Source: Polytrichum commune
Lineage: Eukaryota > Streptophyta > Polytrichopsida > Polytrichales > Polytrichaceae
Assembly (NCBI GenBank): GCA_950295325.1
Contig: OX485806.1
Coordinates: forward strand, 22,756,001-22,820,000
Reading direction: 5' to 3'
Length of the DNA stretch: 64,000 bases
Made by a program: the position numbers and the translations under genes. Under the pieces are notes generated by a model. It did no database searches. It saw only the letters and a program-made list of their open reading frames with translations, and was not told the DNA's origin. Shown here piece after piece: positions 34,864-46,419 of this stretch; positions within the stretch are counted from its first letter, which is position 1, and every line of letters starts with the position of its first letter.

Positions 34864-37800
34864 TCATTCAACGTGGGTTGCTTCTTCTGCGATCTGAGCA
34901 AGGTTGTCTTTTGCAAAAGTTATGTACTTTTGAGGGATGGACACTAATCCACTATGATTTTTCCGTGGTTTCCATGCTATGAATATGGAATCTGTATCTA
35001 CCCAAGATGGACCGTGTTCAGAATCCACCTTCCACCGAAAGTTAGGGTTTGTATCCCAGCCTGTATAATGCCGAACAACATCTTCATTCCGTGCTGTCGG
35101 TCGGTAGTACTCTACTTGTATTTGTCGAAAATGAGGGCTGGAAGTTACAAAATTTGGTTTGGACAAAGCTCTTGCCACCCACACTGGCTTTGCATATGTC
35201 TCATCTCCAGGACGCAAAATGAGCATATAACCTTCATGACAATCCACTGCAATGCGGAAAGATGGTGGCGGACGACTACTAGCAGGCCCCACGTAATGGT
35301 CGTCCACATCAAACTCCTCTCGAACCTCTCCATTTCCCAAAAGACTAGCCTCCGAAGGTTGTACATTGACACGTGTTTGTGGCCAAAACCCATGTCTTAA
35401 AGTAAGGGGTGTATCTTGATGAAGGTTTGCCAAAGCGCCACGAACACGTGTCCAATATTGTATCCAACTTCCGTAACGAAGCCAACACGATCCACCAACA
35501 TCCGCTATCCTCAAACTCTCCCAATATTGTATGAAGCCTGATATGCCTTTACAAATGTCCTCCAAATTCTTCATGGGTATTGGTTTGCAAGGCTTAGGCT
35601 CTCCGTCAGGCAACATCGTCCTTCCTTCCCCATCAACACGCCATACAAGGAGACCCTCCGGCGGGCTCCAGTCTTGTGATGTGCACAACAACTTGTATTG
35701 CATGGCGGGGACACCATTGTCACGCACGTAGAACCGAAATTGTTGTGCCTTCGTATGCCCGATCAATTGGTGAGCTCCGCTTCGAATATACGGTTCTATA
35801 AATGCCTTGAAGTCTGGAACCTCCTCGATCATATGGGGGATGACGGGAATGTTCTCCAAATCCATGTACGACTTCATCAACAATGGGATTGTTGGAAAAT
35901 CCTCCTCGCGCAACTTCATGCTTCACCGCCCAAAAGATGCATCGATATCATCGTGCGTGTGGCCTACCAATAGAAAGGACACAAAAACCTCCTTAAAAAT
36001 GCCTTTCGCAACCAACAACGACCAATAGGCAAAAACATATCTACTTTTATTGTCCTTCGCACAATTGTCCAACTGGACACGCAGAGTTGGGGGCAAATTC
36101 TTGGCAATCACATCTTCACTTGGTGGCTCCGGCAAGGAGTGCACGCATACATCTCTTCCATCCAAGACCGCTTCATATAGAGGTGTTGATCCCGAGTTTT
36201 CAAATAACAATCTTGATGAATAGGACGGCGGTTTCTCCAAATCACGTAAAAGCTTTGCAAATGACCCTATCGTGTGGTTTGAATCCGCCGGATACAAATC
36301 AAGAGCATAATGAGCATACTTGACATCACCATGCCCATGTGCAATCATTCCTGCAAAGCCACCCCAATGGTTTAATATTCAACTATAACACCAAAAAATT
36401 CACATGGTATACATCTATGGCCCCAAGTACAAACCTAAAAGCACAAATTTGTGTTTAGGTAATGCAATGCAATTGTTATCAAAATCACCTGTAACCGATA
36501 CAGGAAGCTTAAAAAGGCCGTCCGTGGCTTTTATTCAATTTGCAAAACATGGTGAGGCTGTTTTGGCATGGTCCATTTTATCATGAATGATTGTAAAGAC
36601 CTCCAAAGGCCTAGAGATGGACAAAGCTCTATTTGTGTAGTAATCATTACGGTGTGCCTCTTGCATGTTCACATGCTTGAAATAGTTCATTTGATGTGCT
36701 GCATAGGACTTTGTCCCCATCGTGTGTGCATCTCGAAGGCGTTTCAACTTCTCGCATTTGGAACAACGGGCAAATTTGTCGCCTCGTCTTTTTGTGATGT
36801 ATTCGCTGAAGTTCGATTTTTTTATTGCACTCAGTTTCGACAACGAAATAGGGTCCAACCCAGCCTTCTCGCCAACTGCATTTACGTCCAACAATATGTC
36901 TTTCCATTTCGTGCCTGTAGGAAGAACCTTCTCCACAACCTTTTCACCGGTTGCGAGTGTGCGTGTTTTGTGCGGCATTGCATCGGCAAGGGAGACAATG
37001 ATGGTTGCTAGAGTGGCTGTTGCTTGTCTCGTTGCTTCCCTTGGTTTCTTCAAGCCCGTATTCCCATGGTGACGAGACCGGCGTCCTTCCTTGGCATACG
37101 CGGCTTGTCTATAAAATTCCGCTTTCGACACACCGTGAATGGTGTACTATGCCGTACAACACACGTCTATGCTCTCAAGGGTGATGACCTTGCGACCCGC
37201 TCCGTTCACATGTATCGCCCTATGGACATCAAGTTTTTTTATGGATCTGAGACGGAAATCTCCAAGCCACATTTCCTCGCGGATGGCCTTCAATTTATCC
37301 CTTGGGAACAATTGGCAACAACGATGTACACAACAATCATTTGTGGCAACTTCTCTAATAGACTCCTCACATAGCAACCTTTGACATTTACACTCATTTG
37401 TAGACGGAGTAGGACGTGCCAATGTATCGTACTTCCGTAGGCCTTTGCGTGGCCTAATGTGTGCTTGGAGCTCGTGTTGGATTTGGATGTGTCGTCGCTC
37501 ATGGTCATGCAAGCTAACCCCCTCAATTGTCACATTCCTCAACGGCCACCTTCGCAACGAGAACCTATGAGTTGGATTCACTTCGGAATGTACGAGTGAT
37601 TCCAATATAACAACTCCAACGTCGTCGGTGCCAAGGGGGTTTTCATCAATGCAATCTTGTGGATGTGTGTTACGACAAATACCCTCCGCCACAGCAATTC
37701 CATTGTCATTAACAAGTACCACATCCAAATTCACCCATGATGCTCGTGAAAGCCCCGCACATTCCACAATAGGGCAAGAAGGGGCAGATGGCGAAGGTGT

Positions 37801-39385
37801 GAAGGTTTATTTTGATTCCTTTATCGAATTAACCTAATATAAGTGGTAAATAGACTTTAGATAGTAAATATGAGGTCGGTTAGGTAAGTTGGGAGTTAGA
37901 AACTAGCCTAGTAAGTAAATCCTAATAGGACAAGCATTAACGGAATATTATAGGACTATGTGAGGATTGACTTAGCTAGGGCAAGATTTAAGTGGTTGGT
38001 AAGGCTAAGATTGACTTAGCTAAGGGCTAAATCCAAAGTGACTACGCGACAACGGGTTAAAGGAGTGGAGCAAAACAACGTGGACTAGATGGATGCACGT
38101 TTGACCAAGGCGATTCGCTTCGACGAGAGAAGATCCAAGTTGACAAGTGTTTCTGGGCACTACTAAGTCAAAATGGATCTAAACGGATCCAATGCAAAAG
38201 ATCAACAAAGCCTAAACGGATCCAATGCGAGGGTAGACGTGGCAAGACGGAATACCACGGAGTGTCTACCTCGACCACCTATTTAAGAGGCGTCGAAACT
38301 CCATCAAGCATTACCACTATTCCACTTCATCGGTCTCGGGCCCTTAGAGCCTCAACCTTCTCGACGCTTAGTTATCTATCTCGCCAACTTAGGTGTCCCC
38401 GACTTCTATTAGTAGTTAGTAGTTAGTAGTTAGTAGTTAGTAGGGGGAGTGGTTGTACTCCTTGAGAAGGAGTAAGTGTTTCTATCTTTCAAATAAAATA
38501 TTCTCTTATAGTTTTATTAGTATTTTCCGCTTTGTATGACATTCACATTCCTCACCTCTTCTTTACTTGTTAGTGAAGCAACCTTAGTTTATATAGAATG
38601 AAAATTAGTTAGCAACTTGAATCATATAGGACAGCGTACTTTAGAGGCTTGCCACGTCTTACCAATAAATCTGATTTCAATTTATTTTATATGCATAGAT
38701 AGATAATAAAATTATCTTTCCAACAAAATTAGTTTCATGCACATCTAAAATTCTGTCTAGAAGTTATAAGTGTTTCCGTGAGACAGCTCCTGATGTAGCA
38801 CTGTTGACTTTGAAGCTTTACCCCGGTTAGCTGGTTGGGCCATTTTCTACAAGTTTTATATTTCTAGGTAGGTCTTGAAGTTATCTATCCTTGCATCCTA
38901 ATCTTGCGTAAAACTAAAACTCTGTCCAAAAGTTATGAGGGTTTCCGTGAGGCAGCTCATATATTTCTTCTTTCTTCATATTCCTTTTTGATTAGTTAGA
39001 AGTTTTATTAGCATTTGGTATTCTTTGCATTGATTTTTAGTAGTTTAGCTACATTAAAAGGGTCTAGGTTGCCTATTCCAAGGTAACTAAGCTTAAGTTG
39101 GACTAATCGGATACTTAAGAGGCTAACTATTATCTTTTCTCTCAAAAAGACTTTCGAATCTTATAAAATGTATTTGTGAACGAAAAGTAAGCACGGCTCA
39201 ACCCTTTGGCTTGGAAACCAAGGGGGTTGTCTACTTTACCTCACAGAAGGACTCCCCAAGTCACCTTCATCTGCACTGTCATCAAAACTATCCTCCCCGA
39301 CAATGTCTAGCTCATCCCCAGACGTAGATTGCATGTTGCCCATGTCGTCAGAGAAGGAATCCCCTCTTCCACCAACTCCCTCCAT
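34864..39385 (-). pseudogene. DUF7869-like protein gene, broken
   Basis: All pieces share one frame once a solo LTR (37798-39245) and one intron (36488 to 36351) are removed. It starts MEGVGGRGDSFSDDM at 39385, acidic and Ser-rich. A Cys-rich segment follows (CKCQRLLC, CCVHRCC), a K/R-rich helix region, a small zinc-like motif (CSKCEKLKR), then the signature QLDNCAKDNKSRYVF...GHTHDDIDASF of the DUF7869 family, and a C-terminal region of 350 residues ending at 34864. From memory, this family resembles RNase H-fold transposase-type proteins; its function is not established. In-frame stops are TAG at 37147-37149, TGA at 36535-36537 and TGA at 35923-35925. The intron keeps GT-AG ends and phase 1. 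Confidence 0.7.
37798..39245 (+). mobile_element. Solo LTR inserted in the DUF7869-like gene
   Basis: 1,448 bp starting TGTGAAGG and ending CCTCACA, flanked by perfect 5 bp duplications GAAGG (37793-37797 and 39246-39250). Removal with one duplication restores the reading frame of the host gene (GDLGSPSPSAPSCP on the minus strand). Inside are a TATTTAAG promoter-like box near 38280 on the plus strand, a TAGTAGT microsatellite (about 38409-38443), AAATAAAATATTC near 38498 as a possible polyadenylation signal, and two copies of GTTTCCGTGAG (about 38772 and 38950). It has no internal retroelement genes. Confidence 0.8.
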
Positions 39386-39585
39386 TGCGCCTACACACAT
39401 GCACATGAAACCTCAACACACATGGAAAGAATGTAAGGGTCTAAAAAGAATCAAATATCGGAAAATGCAAGACACCATGATCAATGGGGACACCGAGGAT
39501 GAAGACATTTCCAACACAACTACACTGTGAACTCCCAACACTGTGCGCAAGTCCAAAAAAAATTCCAGAAAATATTTTAGTGGGG

Positions 39586-40156
39586 GTTTAGGTCGACCGG
39601 TCCAAACCTCATAAGGGTCATACTGAAACCCTAACACACTGGGGTAGGGGTTTGGGTCGACCGACCCAAACCACACAAGGGTCAGACAGAACCCCTAACA
39701 CACTGGGGTAGGGGTTTGGGTCGACCGACCCAAACCTCACAAGGGTACATCCACCCACACGAGGTAGGGGTTTGGGTCGATCGACCCAAACCTCATAAGG
39801 GTAAAAAAAATTGAACACAGTGGGGTAGGGGTTTAGGTCGACCGACCCAAACCTCACAAGGGTACATCCACCCACACCAGGTATGGGTTTGGGTCGGTTG
39901 ACCCAAACCTCATAAGGGTAAAAAAAAAATTGAACACACTGGGGTAGGGGTTTGGGTCGACCGACCCAAACCTCACAAGGGTACATCCACCCACACCAGG
40001 TAGGGGTTTGGGTCGGTCGACCCAAACCTCATAAGGGTCAGAAAAAAACCCTAACACACTGGGGTTGGGGTTTGGGTCGACCGACCCAAACCTGTTAAGG
40101 GTCATACATAAACCCTTACACACTAGTGGACAGGTTTGGGTCGGTCGACCCAAACC
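39586..40156. repeat. Palindrome array, ten copies
   Basis: Ten copies of a 22 bp palindrome, arm GTTTGGGTCG, two variable bases, arm CGACCCAAAC, at a spacing of about 57-64 bp. The centres seen are AC, AT and GT. Spacers alternate between two types: AAGGGTCA...CCCTAACACACTGGGG and AAGGGTACATCCACCCACAC. The first copy is the most degenerate. The array lies in the leader or upstream region of the minus-strand DUF7869-like gene. Confidence 0.9.
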
Positions 40157-40293
40157 TCATAGGGTCAGACTCAAAACCCGCCAACACTAGTGGAAAGGTG
40201 AAGGTTCGCCCAAGTACACCACAAAATCCGGCGTATAATGCGGCAGATATTGCGTGGTGTGGTGAATTTGAGCTCATTGCAAACTTCACGGTG

Positions 40294-40357
40294 GGCTTGC
40301 ATGCTGTGGGTAGGTGCTCATGAACTTGCATGCTGTGGATAAGTGCTCATGAACGGC
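40294..40357. repeat. 31 bp tandem duplication
   Basis: Two copies of TTGCATGCTGTGG...GTGCTCATGAAC, differing at two positions, followed by an inverted GCAGCATGC word. They sit between the palindrome array and the TATA box. Confidence 0.7.
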
Positions 40358-40460
40358 AGCATGCACGAACCTTGAAGTACAGCTCCTACTAAGAGTTCTC
40401 TCTACGAATTAGGCAGCGGGAGAAGAGAAAAAAAGGACCAACTTCTGGGAGGTGCGCCCC

Positions 40461-40468
40461 TTTATACT
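40461..40468 (-). promoter_or_regulatory. Probable TATA box of the DUF7869-like gene
   Basis: The minus strand reads GGATAGTATAAAGGGG. Transcription from about 40430 would place the palindrome array in the 5' leader or a leader intron, the same arrangement as in the ParB-like gene on the other strand. Confidence 0.4.
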
Positions 40469-40599
40469 ATCCACCTCCGCTTCCCAGACTTTGTCATTGG
40501 ATGCCTTCCCCGCCTTCTTCTCTTGCAAAGGTTATTTCAAACCTCCTGACAGCATTCCCCGTTTTCTGTTTATAGTAGAAAAATGCGCATCTATGAATG

Positions 40600-41065
40600 C
40601 CCCTCTGATACCCCAGACATCATATGACTTAGTCTATGTTATTTAATCTATTTTTTTTTGTTTTGTGTGGATATGACATACGCCATTGGGAGGAAGGGTG
40701 GCGGCCACATTAATTTTTTCAAGTTCATCACGGCATATTTTAACCAATATGTAGACCCAAACACAACTCCATTCAATGCTTTCAAGTGTAAACCTATTTA
40801 GGTGGGGTTTGGGCCATTTGGAGGCTGCAATTATGAGAGAGTTTCCAAGGCTTGAGGCCATTGTCATGATGAATAGAATTATTTATTTGTCTCCACTAAA
40901 CCCTAAACCCTAGAACATTGCTCTATTATCTCGTATGCAAGTGTGGGAATGACGAACACGTTGTGGACGTTGTTAAGGGGATACTAACTACCAATGTCCC
41001 TTTTTAGTTCAATCTTTTAATGTTACTTGAATCCATCATCAAGTTCACTTCAAGTTTACTAATGT
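40600..41065. other. AT-rich spacer
   Basis: No gene seen. A short telomere-like CTAAACCCTAAACCCTAG occurs at 40896-40911. Confidence 0.4.
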
Positions 41066-41068
41066 GTG

Positions 41069-41913
41069 TGAGCAAAACATCCAAAATTGGACCCTAAACC
41101 CTTATAACATCCACAACATGAAATACATATTGACTAAATACAAAACCAATTAGGATATCCTGTTTAAACGTCCCATATAGCATATTCACATGATCAAGAT
41201 TGTATTTACTATGACCTTCCGATTAGACTCTTCTTCATATTATGCAAACAATATATGTTATATCTTCCTCCATTATCTAATACACGTGGAGAGAACAATG
41301 AACAACAACATGATTGCTTGAATGGCTTCATTTCATGTTGTGCTTCTCCGATTAACTTTTGCATCACATTCCATATATTCAATACATCATGAACCATGGT
41401 TTATTAGCGACTATGTGATTCCCTAAAGTGAGCAAAACATCCAAAGTTGCACCCCTAACCCCTATTAACATCCACAACATTTCATGTTATTTGAATAAAC
41501 ACAAGAGCAATCAATATATCGCGTTGAAACGTCTCAAATAACAAATTAACATAATCAAGATCGTCTTTACTATAACCTTCCTATAAGACTCTTCTCACCA
41601 GTAAGACAATGTTATACATTGACATTGGATAGATTAATATGTTATAACCCTATCTCCTATCTCCTAAACCCTAAACCCTAAACACCAAATGTAGTTGTGG
41701 TTCACTGATGCCCCCATATACAAACAACATCTATTTTATCTTGCGCCATCATCTAATATACATGAAGGGAGCATGTATAACAACATGATTGCTTGAATGG
41801 CTCCATTTGATGTTCTGCTTCTCGGATTTACTCTTATATCACGATCTAATATAATATATTAAATATATCGTGAACCATGGTTTATTGGCCACTCTGCAAT
41901 TCATCAAAGTCAC
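41069..41913. repeat. Tandem duplication, about 360-480 bp
   Basis: Copy 1 (41069-41431) and copy 2 (41432-41913) share GAGCAAAACATCCAAA, CATCCACAACAT, AACAACATGATTGCTTGAAT and TGAACCATGGTTTATT in order. Copy 2 is longer because of an insertion around 41600-41710 that includes a telomere-like tract. Confidence 0.7.
41663..41683. repeat. Interstitial telomere-like tract
   Basis: Three consecutive CCTAAAC units, the Arabidopsis-type telomere repeat of land plants, inside the second copy of the duplication. Confidence 0.7.
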
Positions 41914-42078
41914 AATATCAGGGATGTACTTAAAACTTGAGCATGTTAGCGTTTTCAAATAAGGCTCGTGCATTTCAAAACCCTTACAAAATGCAGTTGG
42001 GGAATGTATTCATTTAATAGGCTCCACACTCAAGTATTCTAAATTGTTCCACATGTTAGGGGGTGTTGGTAGACTTTT

Positions 42079-42345
42079 TTATTCATTCAATATCGTGTGA
42101 GTTGTTGGCATCATTGGTAAAGTCTAGATGTCAATGATTACATCGTTGAATATCACGCAATTGTATGGTTTTCCTAACATGCTCGAACAAAAGAGAAACC
42201 AATGCCCTCAATGTGTTTGGAAAATTTAGGGTATGGTGTCATGTAAGTAAGGGTTAAGTATTCGTTTAGCACAAAGTTTTGTTGTAAGAATGCATTGGCT
42301 ATATAAATGGTTAGTTTAGTAGAATAACACATTTTATGTAGCACC
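42079..42345. repeat. Dispersed repeat, copy 1
   Basis: A segment containing TTGTTGGCATCATTGG, AAAGTCTAGATGTCAATGAT, ACAAAAGAGAAACCAA and TGTCATGTAAGTA is repeated at 46420-46655 in the same orientation. The two copies lie on either side of the 3.1 kb TIR element. No coding frame is seen. Confidence 0.7.
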
Positions 42346-42361
42346 TTAGTGTACTCCAGAG

Positions 42362-42478
42362 TTCAAGGTACATACTATTTAAGGGCTTTATGTTGGATAC
42401 TTCAAGTTACATACTATTTAAGGGCTTTATGTTGAATAGCCTTCAAGTTACATACTATTTAAGGGCTTTATGTTGGAT
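42362..42478. repeat. Three tandem copies of a 40-45 bp unit
   Basis: The unit TACATACTATTTAAGGGCTT followed by TATGTTGGATA recurs three times with almost no substitutions, so the expansion is recent. Confidence 0.85.
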
Positions 42479-44408
42479 GAATGAGAGGTGCACTTGTGCA
42501 CTTCAGAATTATGTCTTGCTATAACTTTTTACCGACATTATCGTTTTTTACGAACTAAGTCATATCATAATTGTTCGTGTGCATACTACCTAGTTATGTT
42601 ATTTGGATGAAAAAATACTTTCTATTAAATGTTACAGAAATGTGTAACTCCGCATGTTATGCCACACTAATTAGAGAAAATAGTCTAGTGGATTAGGAAA
42701 TGATCACAAGCACAAGGCATTGAAAACTTGAGAAACTTGTACAAAAGCTTTGGTGGGGTGCGAGGTGGGGGTGGGGGGCATTTTATACATCATAGTAGAG
42801 TTATACATGAAGTCTTGGATCAAACTTAGGTTTGAGAATATAACCATAAAGTCATCCAATTATTTCAAGGGCTTAGAACCAATTTTAAAGCAGGACCACA
42901 ACAACATAGTCTAATGTTTGGGTCGTCCTACCTAAACCATCCCAAATTAACGAATATAGTGATTAATACAAATGCAGCCTAAAAAATAAGTGACTTAGCA
43001 TGTGAGCCAAATCCCCCTCACCCTTCAATTGCGTCCTAGTCCAGGTGAGGGTTCATGAGTCACACTCGAGTTAACAAGTCACAATTGCAAACAAGGGAGA
43101 GATGGGGAGAAGTGGTGTGTATAACACCCTTTTCTTTCTTTTCTTTATTAATCTTTCAAGCATTCACAAACACTTGAGTTGTAGCAAAGTTCCGCGTGCA
43201 CACCCAACCTCCTAACACCTCCTCCTACATCTACTCGCCTTAACTCTATGTATCAACCTGGTGACTGCCTAATCAATTGATCCTAACTAAGTACTGCATT
43301 AGTCACCCTGGAGTTGCCCCTAATGCAGCCTTTGGCCTCTTCTCCCACCAAAGATTTGTTCCCTTGCCTCCTAGCTGCCCCCGGCTCAAAACACTCCAGC
43401 TGTAATTCCCTGCATCGGCACAAAGGTGAGGGTGCAAAGCCTGGCGCCCTCTACCACGTCACGCCCTACTTACACCTCGTTAGTTGACCTCAACCAGAAC
43501 CTGCCCCATCGGTGACAACAGAAGGTGGGAAAATGCTCCCACCAGGAAAAAACCAAAAGGGCAGATTAATTCATCTCACCCATCATTCTACCCCAGGGTC
43601 GGCCCAATCCACCGCTTCTGGACCCCTCGCAAGAGCGCATAGCTGAGCATCAGCACGGGAGTCCGATCTTTGATCCTCCTCAATTCGCAATGACTGCACA
43701 GGTCTTTCTCGCCTGTCCCTGACCTTGTTTTGTTGCAGTACCGGTTGCAATTCGAGTCCACACCCCGTGTTGATAACAACTCACGACCGGATCATGTGCA
43801 TGTAGCTGTGCTCAGAGCACTCTCACAAGCCCGTCCTGCTTCCTCTTCTCCTTGTGCGGCTTGAAGGACCATGTTGTCATGTCCCACTCTGTGGTGCTGC
43901 TGTCAACATCGTGGCTGCACCCTCCTCATTACCACTATGCCCTCTAGAAGCTTGTGAGCCGAACAGTGAGCCTTGTTGGTAGATGAAGCGACCTGCGTCT
44001 AATGAGAGGAATCCGATTAAAGACAGCAGACCCTTAACATCCCTGGCTGCCCTTAGGGGAGTTGACTGAATAAGGTATGAGTCGTCAATGCAATTGTGAA
44101 TGGTTGCTTGTTGTGGGACTAAAGCCGCGCGCTGTCCGCCACACCCAAGGGTATCTCCTGCACTTCCTCTCCGGTCCCAGTTCGAGGGACTTCCCCGAAT
44201 GCAGACCACAGAATCCACCTAGTTACACACATCCAATCACCATTGTCGCTCGCTCCTCGCCAGTGATCCCTCCTCTTTACTTCAATCGCCCATTACTTCG
44301 TGCTTGCTCCCTTAGCAAGGGAGGCCGATGCCTGATGTGCAATGAACGTGGGTAAGTGGCTTCGGTGATCCACTTAGTGACGATCTGTGCATCGGTGCTT
44401 GCAGTTGG

Positions 44409-45212
44409 GTGCCTCCAGTTGATCGAGGGCTTCACCATCCCCCACCTCCTTTAAATTCGGGATCACCAATGCTCTCCCACTTGATTGCTGGTTATCGGCG
44501 ATCTCCACGTTGCTCTCCGGTTCCCCCTATGACTTCCGATCCCAACACCACGTTGTTCCATCTCTCTTCAGGCCGCCTGTGCCCTTTGACTGGACCTCCC
44601 ATTTTCTTGCTTCAACCGATCCCCCTCGTTGCAACCACCACCAACTCTTGCAGACCTCGTTCGGAGTGGTGCAGCGTTCAGCGTGCAGGTGTCTCTTGCC
44701 CCTATTTCCCCTTACTCCCCTGCATAGCCACCCGAACACGCCGTACCTCCAGACTCCTCATTCGCACAGCCAGACGCTGTGATCAATGGCTTCCTTTACT
44801 CACAATTCCCTCTAATTCTGATCCGCTTCCCCTCTTTCCTAAAACGTTTCGTAACTGCTCCATTCACTCTTGCCGATCTCCACAAAGCTTCCACCCCATT
44901 CCCCGATTCTTACATCGGATCTCACTGAGGCAGGGCTTCGCCCTTTTTTTTTTGTTTTCTATCTCTCCTATCCTCTACTCACCTATATTCATTGAGGCAG
45001 GGCTTCGCCCTCTTGACCTCCTCCTCCTCACCTCTACCTCTAAACATGCATCAATACTCAATCGGGCAGGGCTTCGCCCTCTCTCCCCTCCTCCTCTCTA
45101 CTACATGCCTAATGAGCTCTCTACCTCCTACCTCCCGAGACCCCTCCAACCTCTACCTTTTTTCCCGGGTTGCCCGGCATCTTTCGGGCCGCCCGAGGAA
45201 AAAACGGGTTGA
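44409..45212 (+). other. Pro/Ser-rich open frame inside the TIR element
   Basis: A 267-residue frame of low-complexity, C-rich DNA. It has no domain, the adjacent frame is also open, and the codon pattern looks compositional. It may derive from captured exon or leader sequence. I would not call it a gene. Confidence 0.15.
44928..45078. repeat. Three copies of a GGGCTTCGCCC hairpin
   Basis: GGCAGGGCTTCGCCCT occurs near 44930, 44996 and 45064, about 66-70 bp apart. Each can form a hairpin AGGGC-TTC-GCCCT. The sequence between copies is pyrimidine-rich (CTCCTCCTC, CTCTCTCC) and not well conserved. Confidence 0.7.
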
Positions 45213-45299
45213 GACCTTTTCCCTTGGCCTCTCCCTCTTGCAACCCCACTTCCTTTTTCTTCCATTGACTTCTTCTCCCCCTAGCCTCATAGATAAATA

Positions 45300-45341
45300 A
45301 AACTCATAGATAGATAGATGGATAGATAGATAGATAGATAA
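45300..45341. repeat. GATA microsatellite
   Basis: Repeated GATA with one GATG interruption, between the pyrimidine-rich part and the SINE. Confidence 0.85.
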
Positions 45342-45429
45342 GACAAAGTAATCCACCATAACTGTTACCAAGTAATCACGCTCATGTTATGGTATAAGTT
45401 GTGAGTCGTTGTGGTTGTGGTCACCAAGT

Positions 45430-45640
45430 CATGTTTCCTCAGTTGGTTGAGAGGGGGAAGTTGTACGACACTTAAGCGGTCCGGGTTCGATTCCCATTGA
45501 GTTCATTTGACCGTTTAGTGTCTTACACATGACTTGGCTAGTGAATTCTAGGCAGGAAATTAGTACCCAACCGACCGGCGCTTACCCATCCTCCTGAGCT
45601 ATCCGTGTAAATACCATTCAATAAATAACGGTCATCGTCA
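45430..45640 (+). repeat. tRNA-derived SINE
   Basis: CCTCAGTTGGTTGAGAGG forms a D-arm with a matching A box, and GGTTCGATTCC is a perfect B box about 45 bp later. The T stem pairs over only three bases, and no anticodon arm or 3' acceptor sits at tRNA spacing, so this is a tRNA-derived SINE head, not a tRNA gene. A non-tRNA body follows to about 45640, ending in AATAAATAACGG. Polymerase III transcription from the internal boxes is inferred from the family. Confidence 0.6.
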
Positions 45641-46419
45641 TGACCCCTCCTTTTATTCTATTGGTTTTTCTTGGTCCTCCTTTAAACCTACTTTTACTAG
45701 ACTCCCCATAAAACGCTTATGCCTTATTTCCCTTTAATCCCCCTAAGGTTAAATTCTCTTTAAGCTCATAATCACCTTTGATCCTAATTTCACCGGGGTA
45801 TTTAACACCTTACCTCTCCCATCCTTGCATACCGAACCTTTTCAATAATGTAAGTGGACCTAGCCTTCTTGTCTTCTAGTTTAGGGTCCCACCTTGCCTA
45901 CTCACCAATATTCCTTCTCCTCATTAATCCATGTGGTCACCTAGGCTAAGGTCCTAGTGGGAATGCACCCATACTTCCTCGTTTCTCCCGTAATGGCTTA
46001 AACCTTACTTAGCCTTATTAACCCTCTTTTGATTAATTTTTCGGTATTTACATGTGAGTGAGATTTTGCGCTCACATAGCCTATAAAATTTTGAGAGTGT
46101 AGGACAAAGAGCCTATGCACAATTTAAGAACATAGGATATCAACCTAGTATGTGATAAAAAACATGTAGGAAATTTTACCTACAAATTTTTTAAAAGAGA
46201 GGATTTTAGCCATTCATCCTTCTTCAAATTGGGAAATTAGTTGGCCTAAGTACATATCTTTAGGCTATATCTTGCAGGAAGAGTAGAGGTTGAATCAGAT
46301 TATGGTGAGGACTTTCACCCTTAAGCTCATTTGAATTTTAGCAACCTTTCATAACTTATAATCAACGCTTTAAAAAACAGTTGGTTAATCCTTGGCCTTC
46401 AAACGTGGTGAAAGGCATA

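Larger units (their letters stand above)
43000..46077. mobile_element. 3.1 kb TIR element
   Basis: The left end reads ATGTGAGCCAAATCC; the right end, reverse complemented, reads ATGTGAGCGCAAAAT. Both are flanked by AGC (42997-42999 and 46078-46080), a 3 bp duplication. The left subterminal sequence (CACCCTT..A.GCGTCCTAGTCC.GGTGA) matches the left end of the 2.2 kb element at 13442, so the two belong to one family. The interior is GC-richer than its flanks, with pyrimidine-rich stretches, a SINE and a GATA microsatellite, and no transposase frame. It may carry captured gene fragments. Confidence 0.65.

Noticed and set aside
1199-37149. U-to-C RNA editing that would repair the stops
   Set aside because: Known U-to-C editing is in organelles of hornworts and some ferns, and any stop codon would seem repairable this way. 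Pseudogene decay is the simpler reading.
39413-40153. ORFs over the palindrome array (WVGRPKPL repeats)
   Set aside because: They translate the palindrome and its spacers and appear in several frames on the minus strand. The same holds for 47451-47892 and 49479-49838.
43588-44355. Short ORFs in the left half of the 3.1 kb TIR element
   Set aside because: Short and overlapping, with no domains. They may come from captured exons, but none can be supported as a gene.
45430-45515. A tRNA gene
   Set aside because: A and B boxes are good, but the T stem pairs over three bases only and there is no acceptor stem at the right spacing. A SINE head fits better.
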